64,000 nt of DNA from Symbiodinium microadriaticum (taxonomy: Eukaryota > Sar > Dinophyceae > Suessiales > Symbiodiniaceae): positions 401,801-465,800 of the forward strand of contig LSRX01000542.1 in the NCBI GenBank assembly GCA_001939145.1, given 5' to 3'. The notes below the pieces were generated by a model that had not been told where the DNA came from, searched no databases, and worked only from the letters and a program-made list of their open reading frames with translations. The stretch's first letter is position 1. Each line of letters opens with the position of its first letter. Positions 29,701 to 37,294 of the stretch are shown one piece after another. A program made the position numbers and the translations under genes.

Positions 29701-29741
29701 CCAACGCTGGCTGCATCGGGGCGCAACAAGGTCATGAGTGA
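23790..29741 (+). CDS. Retroelement C ORF2: endonuclease + RT + zinc fingers (frame open to USP end)
   Basis: The frame is open from 22590; I take the ATG at 23790, about 80 codons before the endonuclease, as a plausible start. APE endonuclease lies at about 24025-24790 (LSWNAGGL, VIQETHW, ACGDYN, AGHIPVEA, where the usual SDH reads AGH). RT lies at about 25640-26420 (ENLRPIGLMGP, LSLDLSRAFDL, GLKQGCKIAP, TMFADDCW). Three to four Cys/His fingers follow at 27031-27690 (CPHCEDTF…HCGIRH; CRSCGRKF…HHIESGAC; CVLCHFWV…HQRRTH; CLWCGNRVW). From about 27700 to 28620 this frame is still open but its translation looks like a shadow of ORF3, and then it becomes the USP domain. Either one very long polyprotein is made, or RT and USP are separate products that happen to share a frame. 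Confidence 0.85.
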   Translation: MPGKHCSRAQSMPLNAPVPRHAEKRAYRRARLRAAQQGGTMYKGRWHSAAALQSLPYAPSQPVPRSFRRAPQRSSRTFLLRCLSWNAGGLTAGVFQEYMAWIEAQGHYHVCVIQETHWDDSSEFLSGKWACVHSAPPASHRSADRYAGVLVLVSRTHFQDPAVHEVVGGRLVHVRATLKHSGVNVDIVATYQHVWRSHLSLHENRELRQTVWQAMDTTFRSLPSRNILVACGDYNTNLRPCLPHVGRAVGPPTQASSLDDHLSQLLVRHDLCALNSWHATPAYTFTSHTGVSQIDYIITRRTTATGISRQARPLYHFPVAGWRHAGHIPVEAQIPVLPVHWRPGKQQNSAKPIDKARLIQAAADRNQDAEHLQQLVAAKLQDLPLADPHALHDRINAILQASVQQAFPAVAASDNRVSAQEPFRASARFTWQLYRAVRRPRVATAAAILHKWKLCTAFARASAALRHQSRSLKRAAFQSKLAQAEDAATRGDQRTLYQIVRSLGPPSRQHFSRLRNAQGQFLTRGEEAQALVAQGKATYEQLADQPLTAQLYDSLDITDEEITLQLQATKAAKAVPGHLAPAAAWKICASCLGPLLGASLRHHLMQGKAGLLHGDLTDAQMVMLPKAGKSPHLLENLRPIGLMGPPSKALAGALRDRMAAQLQALLRFRPQFAYTAGRGTMNALLRVHMHVAAAARLIRRNQISRCCRHAGQRPLPLGGALSLSLDLSRAFDLADRCCIYATLEKYQVPRSIIDAIQRLHTGSKFVYKAGDRTASFMPTNGLKQGCKIAPCLWVWYTIALFDTLEARLSECWIRTVPTMFADDCWASWLIHSADELRRALKDLQILLCTLEDYKMRINFTKTAVLVKLVGKQASQALCNCTCIRHGVSHLVVVVNGRTQYVPIRTEHEYLGSRVCYDRVADRNLDHRLQAGQLRYHKIQRALTGKHVVSVSHRIRLWAACVFTSTSYSLAAVGLTAQGLHRWETRVLRHLRAIMRKPAHLTHVSNEEIWTQACLQRPGRVILAQLQGLQAQLTARSSCAADITTEQSVRHHVCGLEAHLRQLLEAQNEDSPPRAAATPRFACPHCEDTFLTEHALKIHCGIRHPAPVSEERRPVVQKLNPMEHSIGGLPHCRSCGRKFAKWQNFKHHIESGACEAMGGSSFVHKPPAEVEMKAAVPAPALPPVAHQPPPEQNLPLVERPYFRTSWRNWESLLMNAAIRQELKAHCVLCHFWVADYQHIKQHQRRTHQALQQDVIAICRTFKSQLRSGSNCLWCGNRVWAPIRHVDQCPVLYQLVLAAQYCRSTAADHAAGSEHAPGPERTQLGAQPGDGHLRVRPLCEPHVSTEPSLGPSREPAQQAAASGADPSAPTTPTSGRRTPFWGKPPRDRPGHRQNPGQDCHPTGGPAGGTTWRQRVLSFPARGPRGECATRPDPDLQGLACSPGGGGPGPEISSPNAAAGVPHQETSGADGVDDGHTGVGEKTTGSGVDEPGRGVDLLQVESSGQKTCPRPRPGLHCSAGAAGEDRLLAHQPPRGCGPEVQLPTTTLRDGRQPPRDGDLLLVHLPSRTDRPAGSRAPRSADRGLGPDVSGGLPQTGNSSSLACRATAGGDGLPVMPEAPSPDNVFAGLCASSPPPVPLHLPPFTLVNEDNSCYMNAAVYAVWYVTHCTGTAYMLPPALRTLAGQGMRARRSLGFLLLGWRGARLQHDIAEFLDFILPKVVSAGVSTWSSRSSLPDGSVGTQLTGPLNKCVHLPLPPVHVPGIQELINHWHRQASLHALDRPTPWIFLQLPRFVVSDGEIQKTREPYLLTGLVQLPVFREPGTLGITWHDYAITSYIRHHGPSPTSGHYTTLLGSAPPYLLDDDRMPQKANTSELETTSVSMYILVLGDARMLLTRDRRSRFLGSSLEASASASGDAGDGQLGANNAKDARDLAQQPSGVSGNLDSPLDHGCASASATARSAGSAHSAPALAAATNAGCIGAQQGHE
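27709..28623 (+). CDS. Retroelement C ORF3, unknown 304-residue protein
   Basis: Starts at ATG 27709 in a different frame from ORF2 and ends TGA 28621-28623. The N-terminal 90 residues are polar and basic (NKRPRPEQTPARQRRQPRGG), the remainder is a well-ordered helical-looking domain (residues 90-304; TLARIVIRQEDQLAELRGDK, LLACLIKRLRELMVLM, EKIDYLLTNLRGDVVQKFNS). The codon pattern is protein-like in this frame and Gly/Pro/Arg-rich nonsense in the ORF2 frame, so ORF3 is the real product here. Its stop overlaps the USP start as TGATG, implying coupled translation. The family is not recognised; a capsid-like or RNA-binding role is only a guess. Confidence 0.65.
   Translation: MPLDQSMRQGQKGLSSGLNPETDIFEYVHFANHTSRQSQASDPPENQPNKRPRPEQTPARQRRQPRGGGRPFGANLRGTDQDTVKTLARIVIRQEDQLAELRGDKGFFLFLREDPEVSVLPALIQISKDWHARQEAGDQALKSPLRTLLLACLIKRLRELMVLMTATPESVKKLQAAEWMNQAEEWTFFKWSHQDKKLVQDPDRGSIAQPALLEKIDYLLTNLRGDVVQKFNSRPRLYEMGDNLPETATFFLSISLRGPIAQQVHEHLVQLIGVSALMLVGASLKREIPRRSPAVQQLAEMVFR
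28623..29741 (+). CDS. Ubiquitin-specific protease (peptidase C19) domain of retroelement C
   Basis: Begins with ATG 28623, sharing its A with the TGA of ORF3. The Cys box is NEDNSCYMNAAVYAVW with the nucleophile Cys at 28734-28736, a near match to the USP NxGNTCYMNxxLQ signature. An H-D-x-x-E-F-L element (QHDIAEFLDFIL) corresponds to the conserved QDAxEFL box. The His box is YIRHHG…SGHYTTLL with the His at 29319-29321, followed by a DDD that fits the catalytic Asp/Asn position. The domain of about 270 residues is shorter than most USPs but keeps all boxes. USPs remove ubiquitin from proteins; in an element it might stabilise element proteins. After about 29460 the frame becomes low-complexity, while the frame at 29464-29778 looks like the true C-terminus. 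Confidence 0.85.
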   Translation: MPEAPSPDNVFAGLCASSPPPVPLHLPPFTLVNEDNSCYMNAAVYAVWYVTHCTGTAYMLPPALRTLAGQGMRARRSLGFLLLGWRGARLQHDIAEFLDFILPKVVSAGVSTWSSRSSLPDGSVGTQLTGPLNKCVHLPLPPVHVPGIQELINHWHRQASLHALDRPTPWIFLQLPRFVVSDGEIQKTREPYLLTGLVQLPVFREPGTLGITWHDYAITSYIRHHGPSPTSGHYTTLLGSAPPYLLDDDRMPQKANTSELETTSVSMYILVLGDARMLLTRDRRSRFLGSSLEASASASGDAGDGQLGANNAKDARDLAQQPSGVSGNLDSPLDHGCASASATARSAGSAHSAPALAAATNAGCIGAQQGHE

Positions 29742-29778
29742 TTCCTTACCTTCCGAGTTGGACACCTTAGATGACTGA
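29464..29778 (+). CDS. Possible coiled-coil tail of the USP protein in a shifted frame
   Basis: This frame opens after a TAA at 29458-29460 and ends TGA 29778. It encodes a convincing amphipathic helix (VHLLQQRLDQLEALIQRLL) and ends in an acidic tail, whereas the USP frame over the same bases is Ala/Ser-rich. The opening codon is GTG and the first ATG is at about 29524, so either a small separate ORF or a frameshifted end of the USP protein is possible. Confidence 0.4.
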   Translation: MIVVADFSVPVLKPQPPLPGMLETGSSVPTMRRMRETWLSSHQEFQETWIRRLTMDVHLLQQRLDQLEALIQRLLLRLPPTLAASGRNKVMSDSLPSELDTLDD

Positions 29779-29954
29779 GTTCGGCAACTGTTTAAGCAAA
29801 CTTTTGCCTCGCTTGTATATCAGGCACTCTCTTAGCAGGGCATGCTCATATGGAGCACTCGTGCCACTCCGCTTCAAGCGGACGGGACGGCAACAGTCCG
29901 TCTTGAAGGCGCTCGCTAGCCGGAGGACACCAGGCTGCGATGGAAGAAGAAGAA

Positions 29955-29967
29955 GATGACGGGTTTA
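29955..29967 (+). repeat. Putative target-site duplication of element C, right copy
   Basis: GATGACGGGTTTA, identical to 22479-22491, directly after the GAAGAAGAA tail of the element. Confidence 0.55.
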
Positions 29968-31669
29968 GGCGCTCGTACTCCACTGCCCGTCCAAGCGAAT
30001 AAGTGTGAGATCGTCATCCAGGCAAAGCTTTCCTCAACGCTTGCTTCACAATGACCTCAAAACCACTGTAAAACGCAGACAATGCCCCCACCATTCCGAG
30101 TGACCCCTCTGACCCTCTCGAGGATGGGGCGCCCACAACTCGTCCCACGAGCAAATATGTGCTGACACCACCGTTCCGCGCACTTTTGAGCCTACACGAC
30201 GAAACACTCACATGCAAACCGTCAGGAGTCACTCGAGCATGTCTTACCTTGCTTTTAGGCTTTAGGGTAAAGGGTGCAGTGTTTAGGGTTTTGTATTGAG
30301 ACTTCAAGGCGAAGACAGCAGAGACGCGAGCAAGAGCAGTTGCTCCAGGAACTGCTGGGGTGACTGGTTTTGCTGCTGAAGTCGTAGGGTTTTTTAAAAG
30401 TGCATTGAGATTGTAGGGTTTAGTCTTCGGGCTGGGTTCAGTCCCCGACCTATAAATTTAGGGTTCAGGGACTATGGTCTAGGATGCTGATGCCCGGTCC
30501 TCCAGCGCCGCAGCAATGCTTTGTATACCTGAATTTCTACCGAAGATTTGGAACATGTCAGACACCCAAACATCGCCCAAGAGATGCACCCGGGTGGCTT
30601 CGCAGAGTGCGTAGCACCGAGAGAGGTGCCCGCCGGCTTTCTACCGGAGGAGAAATGCAGCCCTGATGCCAAGAAAGATGTAGGCGACGATCTGTTCGCC
30701 AAACACGGTCATTATCTTGGCAGGACGAGACTGTCCCGCTAAGCAAGGATTGGACGTGTTTGCACCGCTGCGGAGTCCTGTTGTGACCCGTTGGGGTCCC
30801 GGCTCCAAGCTGGCTTTGCAGAGCCAGGGGCAGAAGGGCCAGGAACAGGAACAGAAATCCTTGTCTTTGCATGCAAATTCTGCACAGCAAGACCAAGGCT
30901 GTGCCAAGTCTTCAAATTGCCACGAGGCACGACTCGTGTGCGTAGCAAAGCCCAGCGGCGTCTCGGCATGCAAGCAGGAGACAGGGTGCAGCACAATCCG
31001 CAGCAAAGAATCCGTCAGTCGGAGTAGCACCGAGCATGGTTACAGTTAACATATCGCGCAGGACCACCAGATGCTACCCTAAACCCTAAACCCTAAACCC
31101 CAATCCTGAGTCTGAGACCGAGGGTGGCAGAACATCCTCGCAGCTTCCCACAAAGTTCGATAGCTTAGACCTCACGCAGCGCCAGCAGAGGAGTCAAAGC
31201 ATGTCAAAGCACATCAGCTGCCTTAAACTACCCCAGTACCCTGTATAGTACCCCCGACAACAACCCTTAAAGTAGCCCTTATACTACCCCCCATAAGCAC
31301 CCGCTGCAGTACTCCTGATAGTGGACCTGAGGTCGGGACAGCGCTGCATCCATGGCCATGCGTTCGGTGTCCGATAGGTCCATCTTCTTCGAAATCGCCT
31401 GGGCAGATACCGAAATGATACAGGGGTAACCATAAGCGCCTCCTTATGATTTTACGATAAAGGCTAAAGGTTGCTATAAGTACTACAAGACTATACGGGT
31501 TGCTACATGGGTTACGATTTAACATCACGTCAGCGGCGGCTGAAGCAAATCAAACGGCGGCACTTGGCTCCCAGCGGCCAGTCGGTGCACGACGAAGAGA
31601 GGAGCCGAAATCCCGGCGGGGCGGTTCATCACCTCCACTAAGTCAGAGAGTGTCATGAGGCCCTCTGCT

Positions 31670-32440
31670 CCAATATTAGATCTTATGATATTATACATAT
31701 TAGATATTCCGATCAAACAATATAACTTGCTATATGAGATTAGATGAAGTTATATTAGACTATATTATGTTATGCTATGATATATTCATTGTAACATATT
31801 ATATCATACTACATCATATCAGCATCATATCGTATTACATGATCATGCTTTACCTTACACTATAATATCTGATGTTATGTTCCATTCTTTTTATAGTGTC
31901 TTATACTCTAATATATTAGGTTGCATTACATCATGTTTTATTCTACCATATTATATTATGTCATACTATGCCATATTATACAAAATATATACATATATAC
32001 ATATATATATATATACATGAACATATATATATATATATACACATATGCACATACCTATACATCTACATCTACATATACATATACATACATATGGTGTTAT
32101 AATATGTATTCTTAATTATGCTACATTATATTATTCCATTCTATTTTCTATATCTTAGATTGCATTGTGGTGCTATTTTTTGTACGTGGTATAGTTATTC
32201 TGTTTTGCTATGTTATCATCTTATATTATGAGGTTATAATCCATTCAAGTTATAACAATTTGTTTTGTAGCATATCATACCATATCTTAAAATAACATGT
32301 CATGTCATTCCATGTCATGTCATGTTATTCTACATCATCTTGTTTTGTACTATACCATATCATAAAATTTGATATCATATCATATCATATCATATCATAT
32401 TAGAATGCACATATTATATTACACTATATAGTCCCACTCC
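31670..32440. repeat. AT-rich cryptically simple island
   Basis: About 770 bases dominated by TATxT/CATAT-type pentamers and hexamers (e.g. six ATCAT-type repeats at 32369-32401, TACATA repeats at 31985-32090), in sharp contrast to the balanced or GC-rich surroundings. No open frame of note and no organellar gene motif recognised. Confidence 0.75.
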
Positions 32441-32524
32441 CGAGGAGACCTCGGCGATCTCAGCCTCCGTCAAGCCTCCGATCTCCGGGACCTGCAAAGC
32501 AAGGGCCCGATTGGGCTGGACTGA

Positions 32525-32645
32525 AGTGGCTAAACCCTAAACCCCTAATTAAACCCCTAAAACCCTAAACCCCCAAACCCCTAAAACCCTAAACCCCTAA
32601 ACCCCCAACCCTAAGTAAGCCCCAAAACCTAAACCCTAAACCATT
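32525..32645 (-). repeat. Telomere-like block (CCCTAAA)
   Basis: Degenerate CCCTAAA and CCCCTAAA units in tandem. Confidence 0.85.
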
Positions 32646-32795
32646 TTGGTGTCTGAGGCTCTGCTGGGGGCGAGGGGCTGAAAATGGGGGCTCTGCTGGT
32701 GGCTGGGGTCTCTGGACCCTGGCAGACTGAAATTGAGGGTTTAGGGGGTTCAACGTGACAATGACAAGCAATTTTCAGAGCTTACGGATCAGAGT

Positions 32796-33448
32796 TTAGT
32801 AGGGTTTTGGGTTTGGGAGTTTAGCCCGTGGTGCCTCGTGTGCCTCATGATCCGGACCCCGGGACTGCCGCAGCTGGGTCCTCAAGTCCAGCCCGGAGCT
32901 CACGTGGCACAGCAGAGCTGCGGGGAACCTGCAATCGTAGGTGATCATGAGGCACGTCTGCATGCAACATCTGCACCCCAGGAACGCTGGGATCCAACGG
33001 GCGAGCTCCATGAAGTGGTCACCTGAGCTGACAAACCGACCGTAGTGCTCAGCACCAAGGGAAACCAGAGAAAGCATAATGCCTTCGGTGCAGTTCGAGC
33101 AGCGTCGCAGGCTGTCCCGGAACTGCAACAGGCTCCTGAAGAGCACACCCAGTCATGCTGGCGCAAGGCTCAAGCTACTCTCAAGCTCCTGTCGCTCCCC
33201 CTTCCGCGAACAACTCTTGACACAGCGGATGCCCTCGTCCTGCAGATGCTTAATACGTCGTCCCAGAGATCATAGGCCCGAGATGCGCGGGACTGCGCAC
33301 CCGTCAGCCGGAACCTGGCAGCGTCGGTCATTGGCATCGCCGAAGATGCCTCTATGTCCTGCCTGCTCTGAGACAGCTGAGCTTGCGACGCCAGGAGCAA
33401 GCTCAGCATGAGGAAGCCGATGATGAAAGGCATGGTAGGAAATGTCAA
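32796..33448 (-). CDS. Possible small secreted protein, two exons
   Basis: The minus-strand ATG near 33434 starts a strong signal-peptide-like N-terminus (FIIGFLMLSLLLASQA). The frame stays sensible to ...YDLWDD at 33257, where GTATTA offers a GT donor; an acceptor TTGCAG ending at 33123 joins in frame to a Cys-rich downstream segment (RRCSNCTEGIM, CRCCMQTCLM) ending TAA at 32796. The intron would be 134 bases (33256-33123); its acceptor lacks the following G seen in other introns here. Many Cys and the signal peptide suggest an extracellular or endomembrane protein. No family is recognised, and chance frames cannot be excluded. Confidence 0.35.
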
Positions 33449-34529
33449 GTCAACAGGTCCTTATAGCCACAAGAACAGCAAGCTTACGATTCTTTTCCTC
33501 CTCAAAAGCTTGTCTTGGACTGCTCTGCTCACCAAGCCGTCCTTGCCCCAAGCACGCCACGGCAGATACCAAGTTGAAGAGCAGCAGCGGCCCTTGCAAC
33601 CTCATGACAAGAAAAGAAAAACTAACCGCACAGAGGCAGAGAGGTCTACCGGAAACGAACTGCGATAACAAAACCATGACCATGACCTGACAAAGGCGAT
33701 GACGGCCACTAAGATAAGAGAACAGCCTGTGTGAGGGTGGTAAGCATAGCAGCAATCAGCGCTCGTTTGCAAGAGTTGGAGTTGCTGGAAACATCACTCA
33801 AACTTGCAGGTGCCCCTCAGAAATACGAGCAGAATGTTTCCGACCACCAGTAAATGGCCACAATGAATAATGGTCCCCCAAAACCGAAATGGCCCTAAAC
33901 CCTCCAACCCCTCAACTTGGCATGGGACTCACGGAGCAGGTCCAAGCTTGTCAGGACCCTCCCGATGTCAACGCTTCGAGAGCTCTCTTTAGCTGTCTGC
34001 CACTCCTGAAGGACGGTTTAGGGTTTAGAGTTAATCTATACCACCAACAACAGGGCCAGGAACGACACCAGCAGTAAGAGTGATGGAATCGGCTGGAGCC
34101 AAAGTTCGAGAAACGTGGTGTCAACCCTACTTCGACTAGTGACTAGTGGTGACAATCATAAGGTTCCTACCACTACGACTCCGCCTTCGTCTACACTTGC
34201 ACATACGCGGCTACGACTGATTCCGGCGACGACGACGATGACTCCCAATGCTATCACCACCACAACAAGCTGCAAGGCTGTGGAAATCGCTGTCGAAGAA
34301 TACACTGAACCCTAAACAGACCCTAAACCCTAAAGCCCCAAACGCTAAGAACCTTCCCTTCTTCTGGCAGGTGAGCTCCTTGAAGCCCAGAAAATCGCCT
34401 TGGGAGCTGTCCAAGCCCGCTTTCCCTGCGGAGGCGTATTCGCGATTTAGGGTTTAGGTTAGTTTAGGGTAGGGTTTAGGGTTTAGGGCTCAGCGGACTG
34501 AGGGCTTCGAGTTGAGTGGGGACCTACGG

Positions 34530-34628
34530 TTGATGACATACATCCTGCACTACCCCATAAATAAGGAAGATGCCCCATAGTTCCCATAGTCTAGGGTCCT
34601 TAAGGTAATGCAGGATTTGTATCATCAA
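34530..34628. mobile_element. Small palindromic MITE-like element
   Basis: A ~99-bp sequence with imperfect terminal inverted repeats of about 24 bases: left GTTGATGACATACATCCTGC, right ends GCAGGATTTGTATCATCAAC, about 80% complementary. A related, truncated copy in reverse orientation lies at 16349-16420. No coding capacity; a non-autonomous DNA element or a structured RNA are both possible. Confidence 0.55.
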
Positions 34629-35433
34629 CAGTATGACGGTTTGGATAAAGGAAAAGCCCTGAAGGTTAGGGCTACAGTCTTACGCTTTTGGGCCTTAGAA
34701 GCCCCAACTCCGTCCCTAAACCTTGGACTACTAGACAAGAAGCCCCGAACCCTGAACCTAGGAGGGTTTAGGCCTAGGGCTTTTGGGTTTAAGAGTTTAG
34801 GGTTTAGGGATTTGGGGGAGCTGCTCGATCAATGTTGGATGTAGCCTGGAAAGCCCTGAGACTTGTGGTGGCCTACGCGAAGAAAGAAGCTGCATGCCAC
34901 TGCCGGCGCAATGGCCAGGATTGTGTTGACGAACCTGGGCACACTTGGCTTCCACTCCTAAACCCTAAACCTTAAACCCTAAACCGTGCAACACTCATGT
35001 CAGCAGCAAAGCGGGCTAGGATGTCAGCTTCATACTGCAGTAGACTTTCGACGCCCGCGATCATCCAAGAAAGGCTTCAAAGGCATGATCGTCAAAGGTC
35101 GAAGAGATCACCATCATCTAGGGTCTAGGGCTCAGGGGCTTCGAGTCGAGGGTCTCGTGTATTTTTGGGGCTTAGGGTTTAAGGGTTTAGGGGTTTAAAG
35201 GCCTTAGGGAAGCACAGTCAACGCTAAGTCACGAAGCTCTAGACACCTTCAAGTTGACTCCAAGGCACTGGACGAGGGTCTCCGATGATACCTCCGTCAT
35301 GCCGATGCCAAAGGCACGACGTCTCAGGGTGCCCTGGCATCAGGAAGCCTAAAGATGCAAACTTCTGCACATAGAGCTTTACGGCATTTTTACATACTTA
35401 GGTAGCTGTGTGTGTGTGTGTGCGTGTGTGTAA

Positions 35434-35528
35434 ATAAGTAAGTAAGTAAGTAAGTAAGGAAGTAAGTAAGTAAGTAAGTAAGTAAGGAAGTAAGGAAGTA
35501 AGGAAGTAAGTAAGTAAGGAAGTAAGTC

Positions 35529-35607
<79 letters not shown>
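35434..35607 (+). repeat. (AAGT)n tetranucleotide repeat
   Basis: About 43 AAGT units with a few AAGG and AGTC interruptions, preceded by a (GT)n run at 35406-35430. Confidence 0.95.
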
Positions 35608-37239
35608 GTGTGTCTGTGCGTGTATGTAAAGGTACGTAGCCTCAGCAGATGTGTAGACATTTTATACATGGTCTGCTCCACCTCAGGGGGGGCGGTCGCA
35701 AAGAGAGTCGGTCGCTGCGAACCAACCATGGCCTCGCGTGGATTCGACGCCTACGGAGGAAAAGGACTGAGACGCAGCGCCACTTTAGGTGCGGCAAGAT
35801 GACAGTCTTCCGGAAAGCATCTCCAGTTGGCGTGCAGCCATTCAGCACGAAGTTGCGTCCGCACTGGTCCACGAGGAACCAGATTCCCAGCGACATTAGA
35901 AGCCTCAACCTCGGAGACCGAGAGTTCAACCCAAAGATGGTATCGAAACCCACTCCCGACTCCGAGGGGCAGCTTTCGACGCGTGGATGACAGCACCTTA
36001 CGCAACATCAGAGTTTAGGGTTTAGGGTTAAGGGAAATAAACTCCAAGACAGCAAGAACTGCTGAGTTGCTAAGGGCCACACGCTGGGAATCATGGCCGC
36101 TTGCTACACAAAGTGACCTTCCCTCCTTGCAACTTTGTTTCCCTGCAACCCAAACGGCTGCGAGACTGCGGGCTACGGGTTGGGTGAGAACAGCTGTAGC
36201 ATCAGAACAGTTGTCCATCATTTCCGGCTGCCTTGGTGATTTGCACGAATGGAACCACATGAGCGCAGATCCCAGGTTACCCGTGCAAATCGGAGACGAG
36301 CCTTGACTCGGATGTGCATGGCTTTAGCGGCTTTAGCACATTGACAATCACGGCTACGTCAGCACTTGGCAATCAGAGCAGCCGCGAACAAGGAAGATGC
36401 GCCGAGCTGAGCTACTGTAGTAAACTCAGATACTGTTGACTGGTGCGGATCTACAAATCCTACGACCGGGTAGGCTGCTAAGTGTGAAGTGCTGGTTGGG
36501 CCACAACATGCTGTCCATCAGACAAAATGCAGACGACGTCAGAGGCAGCATCGTTGTGAACAATATATGAAATCCAAACATCTGCATCGAGCAGTTGCAA
36601 TCATGACAAAAAGGCGTTTGGAGGTCTGCCAAGACATGCAGTTGAGAAGTCCGGAATCGCTAACGATCGGTCGACTGATACACGCCTTTTCATGACGGGC
36701 TCCTGTCGTCGAAGCATTCCCGCAATCCCCACGCCCTATAAACCCTAAACCCCCCAAAAACCCTAAATGTCGTGGCGACTTTTTCCATCATCCTCACAAG
36801 CTTAGGTCCCTAGTTTTTTCTGTATGCCGCAGCTCTATCTTGCGAGCATGCTTGTCGTTGCATTTTTCAACAACACCAGACAATTTTATTGAAAATCAAC
36901 AAAGACATGAATTGTGTGATTTCTCCTCGGACGACCTCGATGTTGTTCTGTCTTGGCATCATGAGCTCGAAGCAATGCGATCTTCGGTTTCTTCCCGTCC
37001 TGCCCAAGACGTCCTGAAACTTCGAAGACAATCATGTTCTTGAGTCGATGGAGAATTTATAACGCACCTTCACATCAAACAACTCTCAAAGCATCGCATC
37101 ACTGCTCTAGTTCGTCTCTTATAGATAGAAAGGTTCCGCCTCAGCAAGGCTTTTCTCTGAAAGAGAGGCTGCCAAGGGGCATGTCGAGAAAGCAGCTCTC
37201 TCAATCTCCGAACTACACCTACCCCCCCCCCCCTACCCC

Positions 37240-37264
37240 NNNNNNNNNNNNNNNNNNNNNNNNN
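37240..37264. other. Assembly gap (25 N)
   Basis: Run of N directly after a poly-C stretch; sequence missing or collapsed. Confidence 0.99.
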
Positions 37265-37294
37265 CCCGGCTCGAGCTCACCGTGGCCGGCTAAC

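Larger units (their letters stand above)
22492..29954 (+). mobile_element. Non-LTR retroelement C with USP protease, apparently full length
   Basis: About 7.46 kb bounded by an identical 13-mer. It carries an acidic ORF1, an endonuclease/RT/zinc-finger ORF2, an ORF3 in another frame, and a ubiquitin-specific-protease domain. Frame 3 (first base divisible by 3) has no stop from 22590 to 29741. The 3' untranslated part (29779-29954) ends in a GAA-rich tail. Confidence 0.8.
29968..32795. other. Gene-poor interval right of element C
   Basis: No secure gene. On the minus strand around 30470-31030 there are frames with a hydrophobic segment (KIMTVFGEQIVAYIFLGI near 30690) adjoining another open frame across an AG|G junction, which might be exons of a membrane protein, but I cannot join them convincingly. 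Telomere-like clusters occur at 30245-30295, 31078-31100 and 32525-32645, and an AT-rich island at 31670-32440. Confidence 0.45.
33449..37239. other. Gene-free interval
   Basis: No gene I can support. It contains telomere-like clusters (34305-34350, 34440-34495, 34650-34820, 35120-35200, 36010-36040, 36735-36770), the palindromic element at 34530-34628 and the (AAGT)n tract. Confidence 0.5.

Noticed and set aside
31670..32440. AT-rich island as an inserted organelle fragment
   Set aside because: No organellar gene, rRNA or conserved frame is visible; the words are simple-sequence derivatives.
32641..32660. CCATTTTGGT resembling the dinoflagellate spliced-leader core
   Set aside because: The match stops before the GCTCAAG end of the leader and no SL RNA gene context (donor GT, Sm site) is seen.
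35379..35729. Minus-strand frame of repeated Leu-Thr-Tyr-Leu
   Set aside because: Translation of the (AAGT)n microsatellite.
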